Assembly (NCBI GenBank): GCA_958296125.1
Contig: OY282444.1
Location: 3,629,623 to 3,693,622 of the forward strand
Direction: 5' to 3'
From: an uncultured Poribacteria bacterium
Lineage (GTDB): Bacteria > Poribacteria > WGA-4E > PCPOR2b
DNA length: 64,000 bases
Position 1 is the stretch's first letter. Each line of letters starts with the position of its first letter. The notes beneath the pieces are model-generated. The model was not told the DNA's origin. It ran no database searches and was given only the letters and a program-made list of their open reading frames with translations. Made by a program: the position numbers and the translations under genes. This document shows positions 8,264-17,643 of the stretch, in pieces.

Positions 8264-10357
8264 TCATATCCGATTTGCGATGAACATTTCCCCGACCGCC
8301 AACAGGAACACCCCAAGCATCAAATACCACCACATCCCCTGATTTTTTTCAACCTCGCTGTGATACTGCGTGACCATCTCCGTCGTAACAACCTGCGTGG
8401 GGATCGTTTCTTCACCGCCAACCAACATGCTGGTCAATTCCTCCGGATCGCGGGCGGCGAGGTGGGATTCAATCGTGTCCGGATTGACAACGAAATAACG
8501 CGGTTGTTTACCGGAGATATGCACGGAATAGATTCCCGGATGCTCTGTAGCGTCGTAGATAACGCCGCCGCTTTCGTTGATTTCTGTCCGGGCCTCCTCA
8601 CCCACTGGGTTAAAAATGGCGACTTCTGTTCCTGATGGCAGTTGATAGCCGCCCAACTCCACCGGATCGCCGATGCGATAATCGGGCCTCTCATCCGTCC
8701 GTTTGAGGGCGAGGTATTTGACCATTTCATACAGAAACGGGAGATAAACACCGTGAATTGGAAGGTCTGTCCACTCCCGATCGATCGTCGAGGTGAAGCA
8801 GAGGACGCGCCCGGTCCCATAAACTTTCTCGAAAAGTGCCGGACTTCCATCGTCAAAACTTGCCAAGACCGTTGAACCCTTTAGCGGCACGGCTTGGATG
8901 TACCGGTAGAATCGCCCTTTCCCAAAATCACCGTGATTCGCGTCTTTGAACGGATGGAAGATAGGATGATCGTAGTCGAGCGTTGCGAGGATACTGAACC
9001 GATCATGATTGAGTGCGTTCCCAACTGGTTGCACGAAGTTGCACGGCATCAACGGTTCTTCGCCTGCACCGAGTCTGCTCCGATATGCCTCCAAATCCAT
9101 CCGATCTCCCGCGGTGATAATCAAACCACCGCCGCCTCCGACAAATGTCCTCAAGGACTGTGCCTCCGCGCCGGTCAATTTCTCCACATTTGCCAAGATA
9201 ATCACGTCATATTTTGAAATCTCTAAAGCATTTGGCAGTTGACGGGATTGCGTCAAGTCAATTGCTACAATCTGGACCCCCGGCTGAAGTGCCGCCTCCA
9301 AGAAGAACGTCTCATTCTCATAAGGGTGCCGCCCCGGTTCGCCGTTGACGCAGTGCACCTTGATTGACTCCAGGCTTTGCAGACGGAAATACCGCCTATT
9401 GTCAATCTCTAGATGGTCGCCCGGTAAGGCAGCGTAGCCGGTATGAATCTTTTCTGTTCTGAAACGGATTGGGAACAGGGCATCCATCACGTCATTCGGT
9501 TCGATGTCGAGCTCAGTCGTGCCGACGTTGTTATCATCGATAAACAGTTTTACAGGTAGTCCTTCGACCGCTTGTGCCCCGAAGTTTTGAACGCGGACAA
9601 CCACCTGGGCCGGTGTCTGCTCATTCAGCACCACCTGCGGCACACTCACGCCAGTGAGTGCCAGATTAATCGGTTCTTTCGCGCTCACATTGACAAAAAC
9701 AATCTCGATATCGGGACTGAGTTTATCCGTATCAACGAAACTCTCCCACCCGATTCGTTGCAAATCGCTGACGAAGTAGATCTGCTTCCCCCCAATCTTC
9801 ACTTCCTGAAGCATCTCATCTGCCGATTGAATTGCGTCGAGGTAATCGGTGGTGTGATTGGTCAACCGCGCGCCCATCACCGCCGATTGGATCCGCCGGT
9901 GTTCTGCATCAAGCGGTTTAACCACCTTTGCTCTGTTGCTGGTCAAGATGAGGGCGGAGGTGTCATTGGGTTGGAGGGTGTCAGCGAGTTCTGTCACCGC
10001 CTTTTTCGCCCGATCGAAGGTATCGAGATAGCCCATGCTGTAGGAGGTATCGAGAACGATGATAATATTTCGCACCCCACCTGTCCCTCCAGTAGTGACG
10101 GGGGTATTTGCGAAAAATGGGCGTGCAAATGCTAGTCCAAGCAACGCCAAGATCAGGATTCGCATCAACAACAGGAGCAGCTGTTTCAGTCGGTGCCGCT
10201 GCACATTCGCTTGATGGGATATCTTGATGAACCGAATCGTGCTGAACACAAGCCGTCTCGCCCGCTCCCGGTTGAGGAGATGGATAATCAAAGGCAGTGA
10301 TGCTGCCGCCGCACCCGCGGCGAGGAATAGAGGGGTTAGGAATTGGAGTCCAAACAT
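8264..10357 (-). CDS. BatA-like membrane protein with von Willebrand factor A domain
   Basis: A 697-aa protein starting MFGLQFLTPLFLAAGAAAAS at the ATG at 10355-10357; AAGGA lies upstream. The N-terminal hydrophobic segment and LPLIIHLLNRERARRLVFST are typical of the BatA domain (N_methyl-anchor-like membrane region). A second membrane segment follows, then a vWA domain with the MIDAS motif LDTSYSM. The middle holds beta-rich and GATase-like segments (LRTFVGGGGGLIITAGDRM), and a final membrane helix (WYLMLGVFLLAVGEMF) ends the chain. Such proteins often travel with MoxR ATPases and DUF58 proteins; a DUF58 gene lies at 16768. Role unknown, probably envelope maintenance. Confidence 0.88.
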   Translation of the reverse strand: MFGLQFLTPLFLAAGAAAASLPLIIHLLNRERARRLVFSTIRFIKISHQANVQRHRLKQLLLLLMRILILALLGLAFARPFFANTPVTTGGTGGVRNIIIVLDTSYSMGYLDTFDRAKKAVTELADTLQPNDTSALILTSNRAKVVKPLDAEHRRIQSAVMGARLTNHTTDYLDAIQSADEMLQEVKIGGKQIYFVSDLQRIGWESFVDTDKLSPDIEIVFVNVSAKEPINLALTGVSVPQVVLNEQTPAQVVVRVQNFGAQAVEGLPVKLFIDDNNVGTTELDIEPNDVMDALFPIRFRTEKIHTGYAALPGDHLEIDNRRYFRLQSLESIKVHCVNGEPGRHPYENETFFLEAALQPGVQIVAIDLTQSRQLPNALEISKYDVIILANVEKLTGAEAQSLRTFVGGGGGLIITAGDRMDLEAYRSRLGAGEEPLMPCNFVQPVGNALNHDRFSILATLDYDHPIFHPFKDANHGDFGKGRFYRYIQAVPLKGSTVLASFDDGSPALFEKVYGTGRVLCFTSTIDREWTDLPIHGVYLPFLYEMVKYLALKRTDERPDYRIGDPVELGGYQLPSGTEVAIFNPVGEEARTEINESGGVIYDATEHPGIYSVHISGKQPRYFVVNPDTIESHLAARDPEELTSMLVGGEETIPTQVVTTEMVTQYHSEVEKNQGMWWYLMLGVFLLAVGEMFIANRI

Positions 10358-10806
10358 AGAGCCGATCCTTGTTTTTGGGATACGCTGGTTAGTCAAAAGG
10401 TGAAGGCACGAAATCCACAGACACTACAAGAATATGTCACTCTCCTCGTGGCACACAGGGTTCCAGAGTTGTCAGAGAATAGATATTGAAAAAATTTTTG
10501 CTGATTCTTACGACTTCATAGCACAGCAATACCAAGCCGAAAACCCCGGTAAGCCCCCGAGGCGGAAGCCGAGGCGATGGCAAAACGGTTTGGCGAAGTG
10601 CTGAAGGAGTCCGATCTAATAGGTGGCATGGATAAAATTATGGGAGATCGCGAGAATATTATCTGGATAAATGCCCGTTGACGCAGATAGCAGCTATAAA
10701 TGGCGGAATCCTACGCATTATTGTTGTTGCTAGCAGCCACAAAATCCCTTGACTTTAACCCACTACCTATGTATTATATCCCAATCTCAGGCAAAAGATA
10801 TAAGCT
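10358..10806. other. Intergenic stretch with possible gene remnants
   Basis: No intact gene is visible. On the plus strand near 10575-10680 a short frame reads AMAKRFGEVLKESDLIGG and then MDKIMGDRENIIWINAR before a stop, which looks like part of a degraded coding sequence. I do not recognise the family. Confidence 0.3.
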
Positions 10807-11007
10807 ATGAAACTTATCGCTGTTGATCCCTTACTCTCTCAACGCCTGACGATTGAGCGACTAAAAGTTGGATCTGATGGACGGGTGGCGTTGACGGATA
10901 TGCCCGGGCTAGGCGTGCGCGTTGATACAGCGGCGATGGGTGCATATTTAGCCCCTGTGCGGATTAAGGGCGGTAACGAGGTTATTTTTGAGCCGGTTGA
11001 ACTCTGA
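10807..11007 (+). pseudogene. Probable C-terminal fragment of a mandelate racemase/muconate lactonizing enzyme family protein
   Basis: Only 66 codons, whereas this enolase-superfamily enzyme normally has 350-400. The stretch DPLLSQRLTIERLKVGSDGR followed by DMPGLGVRVD resembles the family C-terminus, where a loop with 'PGLGVEID' closes the barrel. No upstream frame supplies the catalytic barrel. It could still be translated, since an AGGCAAAAG sits upstream of the ATG. It ends 14 bases before the IS-like copy B at 11022. Confidence 0.45.
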
Positions 11008-11021
11008 TGCTGCCTTTGTTA

Positions 11022-11200
11022 TTGACATACTTCCAAACCTAAAGGATTGGGATTCTCACCCCTGGCCTGCCCTCCCGCGAACGGGACAGGTCGGCACGGG
11101 GGCTCGGCACGGACAGACCAGGCGGAACAGACTCCCCTCGCGGAGGCTATTACAATTTTAACATATTTCACCGACAAAGCCAACAAAAACATGCTAAAGT
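11022..11200 (-). mobile_element. IS200/IS605-like non-autonomous remnant (copy B)
   Basis: Second copy of the element described at 4858. Minus-strand order: TTAGCATG, promoter TTGGCT-17 bases-TAAAAT, hairpin CTCCGCGAGGGGAG with GCGA loop, a divergent GC-rich middle containing its own inverted repeats, GAGAATCCCAATCCTTTAGG and terminal GTATGTCAA. Conservation of promoter spacing and hairpins against a variable middle is why a transcribed RNA is suspected. No protein gene is inside. Confidence 0.5.
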
Positions 11201-11333
11201 GAAACTTAAGACCTTAGCATGCCTGGTCTCTCCGTCCCGACGAGCCCCGCGAACGGACAAGGCTTGGGTTTTACGGGCTAAAGCCCCTTTTGATAATGTT
11301 GCTGTTCATATAAAAAGAAAGTGTATACTAACA

Positions 11334-12113
11334 ATGGAGAAAAAGATGGTCCAAAAATATCTAGGTGCCTTGATTTTGAACGTTGTTATTATTGCGTGTG
11401 TAATTTTCGTTTCTTGTGGTGATGAGGGCGAAGTGGTGAAACCTGACCCCCCTACTCCACAGCAACCATCGCCGGGTGAGCTAACCCTTGAACCTTCCAC
11501 CCCGCAGCCTGCTGAACAAACGCCTCAACCGGGTGAGCAGACACCCCAACCCCCTGCCCAACCGCAACCGGGCGGGCAGATGCCTGAGCCCCCTCCCCGG
11601 CAGCAGCCGCAGCCAGTAGAGCAGCAACCACAACCCGAACCACCGCGAGTTGAACAGATGCCACAACCCGAACCCCAACCGCAACCGGAGCCAGAGCCAC
11701 CAGTTGCCCTTCCGGGGCTCCCTGAGGACACAGCAGGATATGAGGGCTGGCTGAAACTGAACGCTCAACCGATCCCTCCCGTACCGGGTTTCGACCCGCA
11801 TCGCGGAACGAAAAATGTCTATGTCAACCAAACGCGTGAGGTCATTGCTCCCAACGGTCAGCAGCAGTTCCCTTATCCGGATGGCGCAATTGTCGTGAAG
11901 GATGCGGTTCGCCCAGATAAAGATTTTATTGGGTTGGTCGCGGTTATGTGGAAGATAGCGGGGAGCAACCCTGCCGCTGGCGACTGGAAATTTGAGGAGT
12001 ATACGCGAAATGCACCGGACGCAGAGTTCCGATTGATTGCTTCGGGAGCAGCCTGTAGCGGCTGCCACGCAGGAGCTGCCGCCACAGACTTTGTGTTCGT
12101 AGTACTCGAATAG
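11334..12113 (+). CDS. Lipoprotein with Pro/Gln-rich linker and cytochrome P460-like heme domain
   Basis: About 259 aa from the ATG at 11334; the ATG at 11346, preceded by GGAG, is an equally good start. A hydrophobic stretch ends in VIFVSC, a lipobox. About 100 residues of proline/glutamine-rich repeats (PQP, QPE, EQTPQPG) form an extended linker. The C-terminal 130 residues carry FPYPDGAIVVKD, DFIGLVAVMWK and the heme motif CSGCH, as in cytochrome P460 domain proteins. It is the first gene of a three-gene cytochrome operon. The linker suggests the heme domain is held away from the membrane. Confidence 0.85.
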   Translation: MEKKMVQKYLGALILNVVIIACVIFVSCGDEGEVVKPDPPTPQQPSPGELTLEPSTPQPAEQTPQPGEQTPQPPAQPQPGGQMPEPPPRQQPQPVEQQPQPEPPRVEQMPQPEPQPQPEPEPPVALPGLPEDTAGYEGWLKLNAQPIPPVPGFDPHRGTKNVYVNQTREVIAPNGQQQFPYPDGAIVVKDAVRPDKDFIGLVAVMWKIAGSNPAAGDWKFEEYTRNAPDAEFRLIASGAACSGCHAGAAATDFVFVVLE

Positions 12114-12177
12114 TAGGCGATGAGCAGATCAGTATCTCTGCTTTTCATGCTTTAGTTATACATAAGGAGATTAGCAA

Positions 12178-13353
12178 TTGATATACAGGTTTCAGTTCGG
12201 ATTTTTGGTCTTTTTACTCAGTGGATTGTTGGTTCTTTCGTTCGGCTCTGATAGCAGGGCGCGCCCAGAATTTGCCGCGATGGAAGAAAAAGAGTGTAGC
12301 TTCTGTCACCTCGATCCGGCGGGCGGAGGGCCGCGCAACGCAGTTGGGCAGGTTTATGAAGATAACTACTTTGAATTTCCCGAGGATTTCGATCCGGAAG
12401 CAATTATGGAGGAGGCAGAAGAGGTTCGTCAGAGACTCACAACAGCGGTCAACATTCGTACCGCTTATATCAAAACAGTCCATGTCGATCTTGAAGGACG
12501 TGCAAGAGCCAATTGTACCTCCTGCCATTCAGCCGTTGATAGCTTTCTGCTGATGCAAGGCGAGTTGACCGTCAATGCCCAAGCCTCGGACAAACTCAGG
12601 TTGACTCTATCCAACAATATGGGGGCTACCCTCAACATGTTTGCGACGGTTGATGCTATCCCCAAACACCTCTACGTCAAGGTGGGGCAATTCCGCATTC
12701 CCTTTGGTCTTAAACAGAGAGATCACAATATCCTGGTCCGTCAAGGGTATAACCTCGGATCGCATAAGCGGGATGTCGGGGTCGAAGTTGGGGGAACTTA
12801 CGGCAAGTTGTTCTATAATGCCGCCGTGTTCAACGGAAATCGGAGTGCCGGACAGGCCGTAGATACGAATCAGGATAAAGGGTGGACTGCAACCGCTGGC
12901 GGCACGCTCGGTCCCCTGCGGGGCGGTGTCTCCTTTCTCCTTGATAGACCGTTAGACCGTGAAATGACCGCAGGCGCGTTTTTGACTGCCGTTCACAAAA
13001 ATCTCACCCTTGAAGGCGAGTTCAATTTCAGAGGGAGTTTCGGCGACGATGAGAGCATCGGCTTCAGCGATGATGACATCACATCCAAGGGTTACTATTT
13101 TGGCGCGAAATATCGCGTGATACCGGAACTGATGCTCTCCGGCCGTTATGGGTTGTTCGATTCGGATCGCACGCTCAAAGGGGATGGACGCCAGCGTGTA
13201 ACGCTAGCTGCACAATATATCTTTATGGACAACGGTTCCCTTGAGCTATTCTATTGGCTCAATATCGCAAACGATGACCGGGATGAAGCGATAGCGGACC
13301 GGCAGCTTGAGGGGATAGATCAGCTCATCCTGATGTCGCATTTTTGGTTCTGA
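12178..13353 (+). CDS. Diheme c-type cytochrome fused to an outer-membrane beta-barrel
   Basis: A 391-aa protein starting at TTG 12178, with AAGGAGA eight bases upstream. A signal peptide (FLVFLLSGLLVLSF) precedes two c-heme motifs, CSFCH at about 40-44 and CTSCH at about 113-117. The rest alternates polar and hydrophobic residues in beta strands with GQFRIPFGL and ends in HFWF; a terminal phenylalanine is the outer-membrane assembly signal. This resembles phosphate-selective porin-like barrels. A periplasmic diheme head joined to a porin suggests electron transfer at the outer membrane. It lies 64 bases after the P460 gene and 49 before the next. Confidence 0.8.
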   Translation: MIYRFQFGFLVFLLSGLLVLSFGSDSRARPEFAAMEEKECSFCHLDPAGGGPRNAVGQVYEDNYFEFPEDFDPEAIMEEAEEVRQRLTTAVNIRTAYIKTVHVDLEGRARANCTSCHSAVDSFLLMQGELTVNAQASDKLRLTLSNNMGATLNMFATVDAIPKHLYVKVGQFRIPFGLKQRDHNILVRQGYNLGSHKRDVGVEVGGTYGKLFYNAAVFNGNRSAGQAVDTNQDKGWTATAGGTLGPLRGGVSFLLDRPLDREMTAGAFLTAVHKNLTLEGEFNFRGSFGDDESIGFSDDDITSKGYYFGAKYRVIPELMLSGRYGLFDSDRTLKGDGRQRVTLAAQYIFMDNGSLELFYWLNIANDDRDEAIADRQLEGIDQLILMSHFWF

Positions 13354-13402
13354 CGCAGTTTTTGGGGCAAACTTCGAGAAGTTTAGTCTATAGGGGGATA
13401 GG

Positions 13403-14488
13403 ATGTCTATTGCAACTAGCACAATACTTGGCCTTGTTTTTCTCGGTCTGGGCAATGCCTCCGTGTTTTTGATGTATAAACTGTGGGGCTATCCTTTCGA
13501 CCATGAAACCCGTACCAGTTCGGCACCGAAATCGCTGATGCTTATCCACCGCGCTATCGGCTATGCGTATCTGATCCTGTACATCTTCATGATGTGGCAC
13601 ATGGTCCCCCGCCTGTGGAATTATCAGGTTGAACTTCCACCGCGGACCGTCGCTCACCTGATGCTCGGTATCACAATCGGCGTTTTACTTCTAGTCAAAA
13701 TTTCGATTCTCCGCTTCTTCCGACACTTTGAGGAAGCGATGCCTTATATCGGGACGGTGCTCTTGATATGTACCTATCTCCTGATTGGTCTCTCCATACC
13801 CTTCACATTGCGGGAAAGTGCTCTGCGCGTCAAGGGCAATGTCTTCAGCGATGCCAGCCTCCAACGGACGTATACGCGACTGCAAATGGCGGGATTGCCG
13901 CCCGATGCACCACTGGATAAGCTGGCTTCGAGGCGGAAACTGCGTGAAGGCCAGGACGTTCTGTTGAAGAAATGCGTTCAGTGCCACGATTTGCGAACCA
14001 TCCTAGCGCGCCCACGTACCCCGCCGGATTGGGTGCGGACGGTGGATCGGATGGCAATCAAGCCGATGATAGGGGAACCGATTGTCCAAGAAGATCAGTG
14101 GACGGTGTCCGCATATCTCATCGCCATCACGCCTGAATTACAAAATTCAGCGAAAGAGCAGCGGAAGCAGCAAATACAGGTCAGCCAAGCGCAGAACGCT
14201 TTGGCTGCTTTGACAAACCCAGATGATGTGATTGTGAATCCTGATGAGGTTGAGGAGACAGATGAAATGTCGGCTGAAGATGTCTATAATCCGGAGGCTG
14301 CGAAGGAGTTGTTTGAAATTACCTGCTCCCTCTGCCACGACCTTTCAGACGTTGATAATGTTCCACCGACCTCGGAGGAGGAGACCACGGAACTTATCGC
14401 CCGCATGATCGATAACGGGCTTTTCCTTGAAGAGGAGGATATCAAGACCATCGCGCGGTATCTGAATGAAACCTATGTGAATCCGTGA
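13403..14488 (+). CDS. Membrane-bound diheme cytochrome (four-helix membrane domain plus two CXXCH)
   Basis: A 361-aa protein with four predicted membrane helices (about 5-25, 50-70, 83-103 and 113-133). Histidines at 49, 66, 85 and 108 could ligate b-type heme. The periplasmic part has CVQCH at 191-195 and CSLCH at 308-312, each in a cytochrome-c-like context, separated by an acidic linker. Last gene of the cytochrome operon. It probably links the quinone pool to the outer-membrane diheme barrel and P460 lipoprotein; that role is inferred. No exact family recognised. Confidence 0.78.
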   Translation: MSIATSTILGLVFLGLGNASVFLMYKLWGYPFDHETRTSSAPKSLMLIHRAIGYAYLILYIFMMWHMVPRLWNYQVELPPRTVAHLMLGITIGVLLLVKISILRFFRHFEEAMPYIGTVLLICTYLLIGLSIPFTLRESALRVKGNVFSDASLQRTYTRLQMAGLPPDAPLDKLASRRKLREGQDVLLKKCVQCHDLRTILARPRTPPDWVRTVDRMAIKPMIGEPIVQEDQWTVSAYLIAITPELQNSAKEQRKQQIQVSQAQNALAALTNPDDVIVNPDEVEETDEMSAEDVYNPEAAKELFEITCSLCHDLSDVDNVPPTSEEETTELIARMIDNGLFLEEEDIKTIARYLNETYVNP

Positions 14489-14504
14489 GATAACTAGGCT
14501 TGCG

Positions 14505-15338
14505 TTATCCTTGTGATCGGTTGCTTTCCAACTCGGTCATCATCCGCAGATTCAGCAGATGGGTCATGGTCCCTCCTGCCGCTGGAATCAATCTTCCTGT
14601 GTCATATATTTTCATCGCTGCGATGGCGGCATAGGCGATATCTTCTGGTTTGCCCGGTCGAAACATAAAGACATACCCTTTTTTTGATGCCTCCTCATAG
14701 TCTGGGATACGAATCCGCGACAGATCTGTGTCGATCACACCCGCCTCGATGCCATTGACCTTGATCCCCTCTTCTGCCAATCGTCCCGCGTAGACCTTCA
14801 TATCCATCTCCAAGCCCGCTTTAGAGATGCAGTAGGCAGCGCGGTTGTCAGACGCGAGCGAATCTGAAATAGATAGGGTATAAACAATGCATCCACGAAT
14901 TCCCTCGGCGATCATATAATTCGCAACCCGTTGCGTCAAAAAGTGCGGTGCTTTGAGATTGGTCTGAATGAGGGTATCGAAATCTTCTTCAGATTCTTCG
15001 AGGAGGTCGGCGATGCGCGTAATGCCCGCATTATTGACCAGAATATCGACTTTGCCAAAAGCGTCAACCGCTGTATCAAGCAATTTCTGATGCTGAGCAA
15101 GGTCGCTGACATCCGCTTGCAAGATAACCGCTTTTCGATCGAGCTTTTCGATTTTGCCCTTGACTGTCTCCGCTGCTTGACGATTGCGGTTATAATTAAT
15201 AAGGACATCCGTCCCCTGACGGGCGAGCTCAATCGCAATTGCCCTCCCGATCCCTCGACTTGAACCGGTGACAATAGCACTTTTGCCCTCCAGTGAAATG
15301 TCTGTTGCGAAAAATCCAAGATCTTGCTCTAATGGCAT
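14505..15338 (-). CDS. Short-chain dehydrogenase/reductase (SDR)
   Basis: A 277-aa NAD(P)-dependent oxidoreductase. It has the cofactor motif VTGSSRGIGRA, the NNAG motif (VDILVNNAGIT), the catalytic serine region and YCISKAG with the YxxxK pair. It ends convergently with the cytochrome operon, 16 bases apart, and lies 14 bases downstream of der on the same strand. The substrate is unknown. Confidence 0.9.
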   Translation of the reverse strand: MPLEQDLGFFATDISLEGKSAIVTGSSRGIGRAIAIELARQGTDVLINYNRNRQAAETVKGKIEKLDRKAVILQADVSDLAQHQKLLDTAVDAFGKVDILVNNAGITRIADLLEESEEDFDTLIQTNLKAPHFLTQRVANYMIAEGIRGCIVYTLSISDSLASDNRAAYCISKAGLEMDMKVYAGRLAEEGIKVNGIEAGVIDTDLSRIRIPDYEEASKKGYVFMFRPGKPEDIAYAAIAAMKIYDTGRLIPAAGGTMTHLLNLRMMTELESNRSQG

Positions 15339-15352
15339 GCTGGCCTCCTGTT

Positions 15353-16750
15353 TTACGCCCTACGTTTTCTCGCAGAGGCAAATCTTCCGTCTCGCGCTTT
15401 CCGTTTGTCACGGGACTTTGGATCTAATTTCGCATCTGCAGACCGATAGTAAATTCGTAGCGGTGTCCCGCTGAATCCGAATGCCTCACGGATGCCGTTC
15501 ATCAGATAGGCTTCATAATGGGGCTGAATTTTAGCTGCATGGCGAGCAAAAAGCAAAAAGGTTGGCGGCCGGATCTTGATCTGTGTCATATATTTCAGAG
15601 ACGGACGTACACCACCAGAACGGGGCGGTTGGTGGGCGTTTTTGAGGCGTGCAAGCAGGTTGTTTAACTCGTGCGTGGGGACACTTGTTGAATACTCACG
15701 ATGGATGGTAAGTGTGAGGTCAAGCAGCTTCATCACTCGCAGATCCGTAACTGCTGAAACAAAGAGCAACGGGACATAGAATAGCTGTGGCATCTGTCGA
15801 CGGATCGACTCCACAAACTGATTAAAGGTGGAGTTATCTTTCGCAATTAAATCCCATTTATTGACTGCTAAGATGCACGGTTTACCCTGCCTTACGACGT
15901 AGCTGGCGATTGTTTTGTCTTGATGCGCGATTTCACGGGTGGCATCGACAACGAGCCATGAAATATCGCTTTTGCGAATGCTACGGATGGCACGTTGGAC
16001 GGTCGATTGTTCAAGTTGGCTATTGATGGCAGCTTTCCTACGCATCCCTGCGGTGTCGATTAATTCAAACGGCACCGCATCGTGGGTAAAACTGATGTTT
16101 ACCGCATCGCGCGTTGTGCCGGGGCGATCATCGACAATCATCCGATCCTCGCCGAGAATTGCGTTGATGAGGGACGATTTGCCTGCATTCGGGCGACCAA
16201 CAATAGCGATTTTAATCGGTTCGGTCACGGTATCAGGACTTTCGGTCTCTGCTTCCGGCATGGCGAACACAACTTCATCAAGAAGAATATTAATCCCCAT
16301 GTTTTGTGCACACGAGATAAAAAAAGGTTCACCGAGTGCAAGTTGGTAAAACTCCGTTCCTTCAGTTTCCAACCGAGCGTTATCCGCTTTATTGACGACC
16401 ACAAAAATCTGTTTGTCTGTTTTTCTCAGCAGGTCTGCGATCAGCAGGTCTTGCGGCATAATTCCTGTCTGTGCATCAACGACACATAGGATAACCGTCG
16501 CCTCGTTCAAAGCCACTTCGACCTGCCACTGCACGCTGTTGATAAGCTCATCCTCCGGGTCGAGATCTAACCCACCGGTATCCACGATGGTAAAGTGACC
16601 ATCACCCCACTCGACATCGGCATAAATGCGGTCTCGCGTCACACCCGGCTGATCGTGGACAACAGCGATCCGCTCTTTCGCAATCAGGTTGAAGAGCGAA
16701 GATTTCCCTACATTGGGTCTTCCGACGATTGCGACAATTGGTTGTGTCAT
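15353..16750 (-). CDS. der: Ribosome-associated GTPase Der (EngA)
   Basis: A 465-aa essential GTPase for 50S ribosome assembly. It has the diagnostic pair of G domains: GRPNVGKSSLFN near the start and GRPNAGKSSLINAIL in the second half, each with DTAG/DTGG and NKxD motifs (NKAD, NKWD). A KH-like C-terminal domain ends in a basic tail (KARDGRFASARKRRA). Length and order are typical. Confidence 0.97.
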   Translation of the reverse strand: MTQPIVAIVGRPNVGKSSLFNLIAKERIAVVHDQPGVTRDRIYADVEWGDGHFTIVDTGGLDLDPEDELINSVQWQVEVALNEATVILCVVDAQTGIMPQDLLIADLLRKTDKQIFVVVNKADNARLETEGTEFYQLALGEPFFISCAQNMGINILLDEVVFAMPEAETESPDTVTEPIKIAIVGRPNAGKSSLINAILGEDRMIVDDRPGTTRDAVNISFTHDAVPFELIDTAGMRRKAAINSQLEQSTVQRAIRSIRKSDISWLVVDATREIAHQDKTIASYVVRQGKPCILAVNKWDLIAKDNSTFNQFVESIRRQMPQLFYVPLLFVSAVTDLRVMKLLDLTLTIHREYSTSVPTHELNNLLARLKNAHQPPRSGGVRPSLKYMTQIKIRPPTFLLFARHAAKIQPHYEAYLMNGIREAFGFSGTPLRIYYRSADAKLDPKSRDKRKARDGRFASARKRRA

Positions 16751-16767
16751 GAGTTACCCCCCTTTCC

Positions 16768-17643
16768 TTAATGAATGAAACCGCTCCGTCGTAGGTCTCG
16801 CAAAATAAACTGTTCAATGGGTGTTTGATGATTCATGCGAATATAAGTCACGCCACGATTCAGGCAAAAGCGTTTCAAATTTTCAAAAAAAACGTTCAAT
16901 CGCTCGGTGTAACTCACAAGCGCTTGCTCATTGACGGTAATTTCTTTAGACTGTCCCGTCTCTGCATCCACTAACTGCAACTCGCCTGAAAGTCGTGGGT
17001 GCATCTCTTCATCACTGAGGAGATGAATGAGCATCAGATCGAAATGTCGGGATAAGAGCTGCTTAATGCCTGTCTCGTAACCGTTCATATCCCAAAAATC
17101 CGAGATGATGATTCCAACACCGGGCTCCTTTGTTTCAGTGAGGAAGCGTTGCAAGCACGCTGTCAGATGTGTTTCTCCACCCCCGACAATCCCCTCAATG
17201 GCTTGAGACAGCTTTGGAAACTGCGCTTTACCATACATGAAGGGTGCGATAGGGGTCAGTTGATCTGAGAACGTATAGACTGATACCCGATCAAAACTGA
17301 TTAAACCGATATAACTCAGTGCCGCAGCAATCCGTTTGGCACACTCCAGTTTGGTGGGACAGTCGAAATCCATTGAGGTGCTGTTATCAATTAGGATAAA
17401 GATTGGGAGGTCTTCCTCTGCGTTGAACAACTTAAGAAAGAGCCGATCCAATCGGGCGTAGGCATTCCAATCGATATGACGCAGATCATCACCGAGTTCG
17501 TAGATCCGGTAATCCGCAAATTCAACGCTCGCGCCCCGGTTGGGGCTGCGTCGTTCCCCTTTAAACTGCCCCCGAAATACATCCTCGGATCGGATTTGGA
17601 GGCGCGCAATCTGTTTGAGAAATTTGACATCTAAAAGGGGCAT
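16768..17643 (-). CDS. DUF58 domain (vWA-like) protein
   Basis: A 291-aa protein from the ATG at 17641-17643 (MPLLDVKFLKQIARLQIRS); AGGTGG upstream supports this over the earlier ATG at 17688. It contains the family signature GDDLRHIDWNAYARLDRLFLK and a vWA-like MIDAS motif LIDNSTSM. DUF58 proteins usually pair with MoxR ATPases and BatA-type proteins; a BatA-like gene is 6 kb away but no moxR is in the window. It lies 17 bases upstream of der. Confidence 0.9.
   Translation of the reverse strand: MPLLDVKFLKQIARLQIRSEDVFRGQFKGERRSPNRGASVEFADYRIYELGDDLRHIDWNAYARLDRLFLKLFNAEEDLPIFILIDNSTSMDFDCPTKLECAKRIAAALSYIGLISFDRVSVYTFSDQLTPIAPFMYGKAQFPKLSQAIEGIVGGGETHLTACLQRFLTETKEPGVGIIISDFWDMNGYETGIKQLLSRHFDLMLIHLLSDEEMHPRLSGELQLVDAETGQSKEITVNEQALVSYTERLNVFFENLKRFCLNRGVTYIRMNHQTPIEQFILRDLRRSGFIH

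Noticed and set aside
11452-12068. Several minus-strand frames opposite the Pro/Gln-rich linker
   Set aside because: They are shadows produced by the repetitive GC-rich codons of the plus-strand gene.
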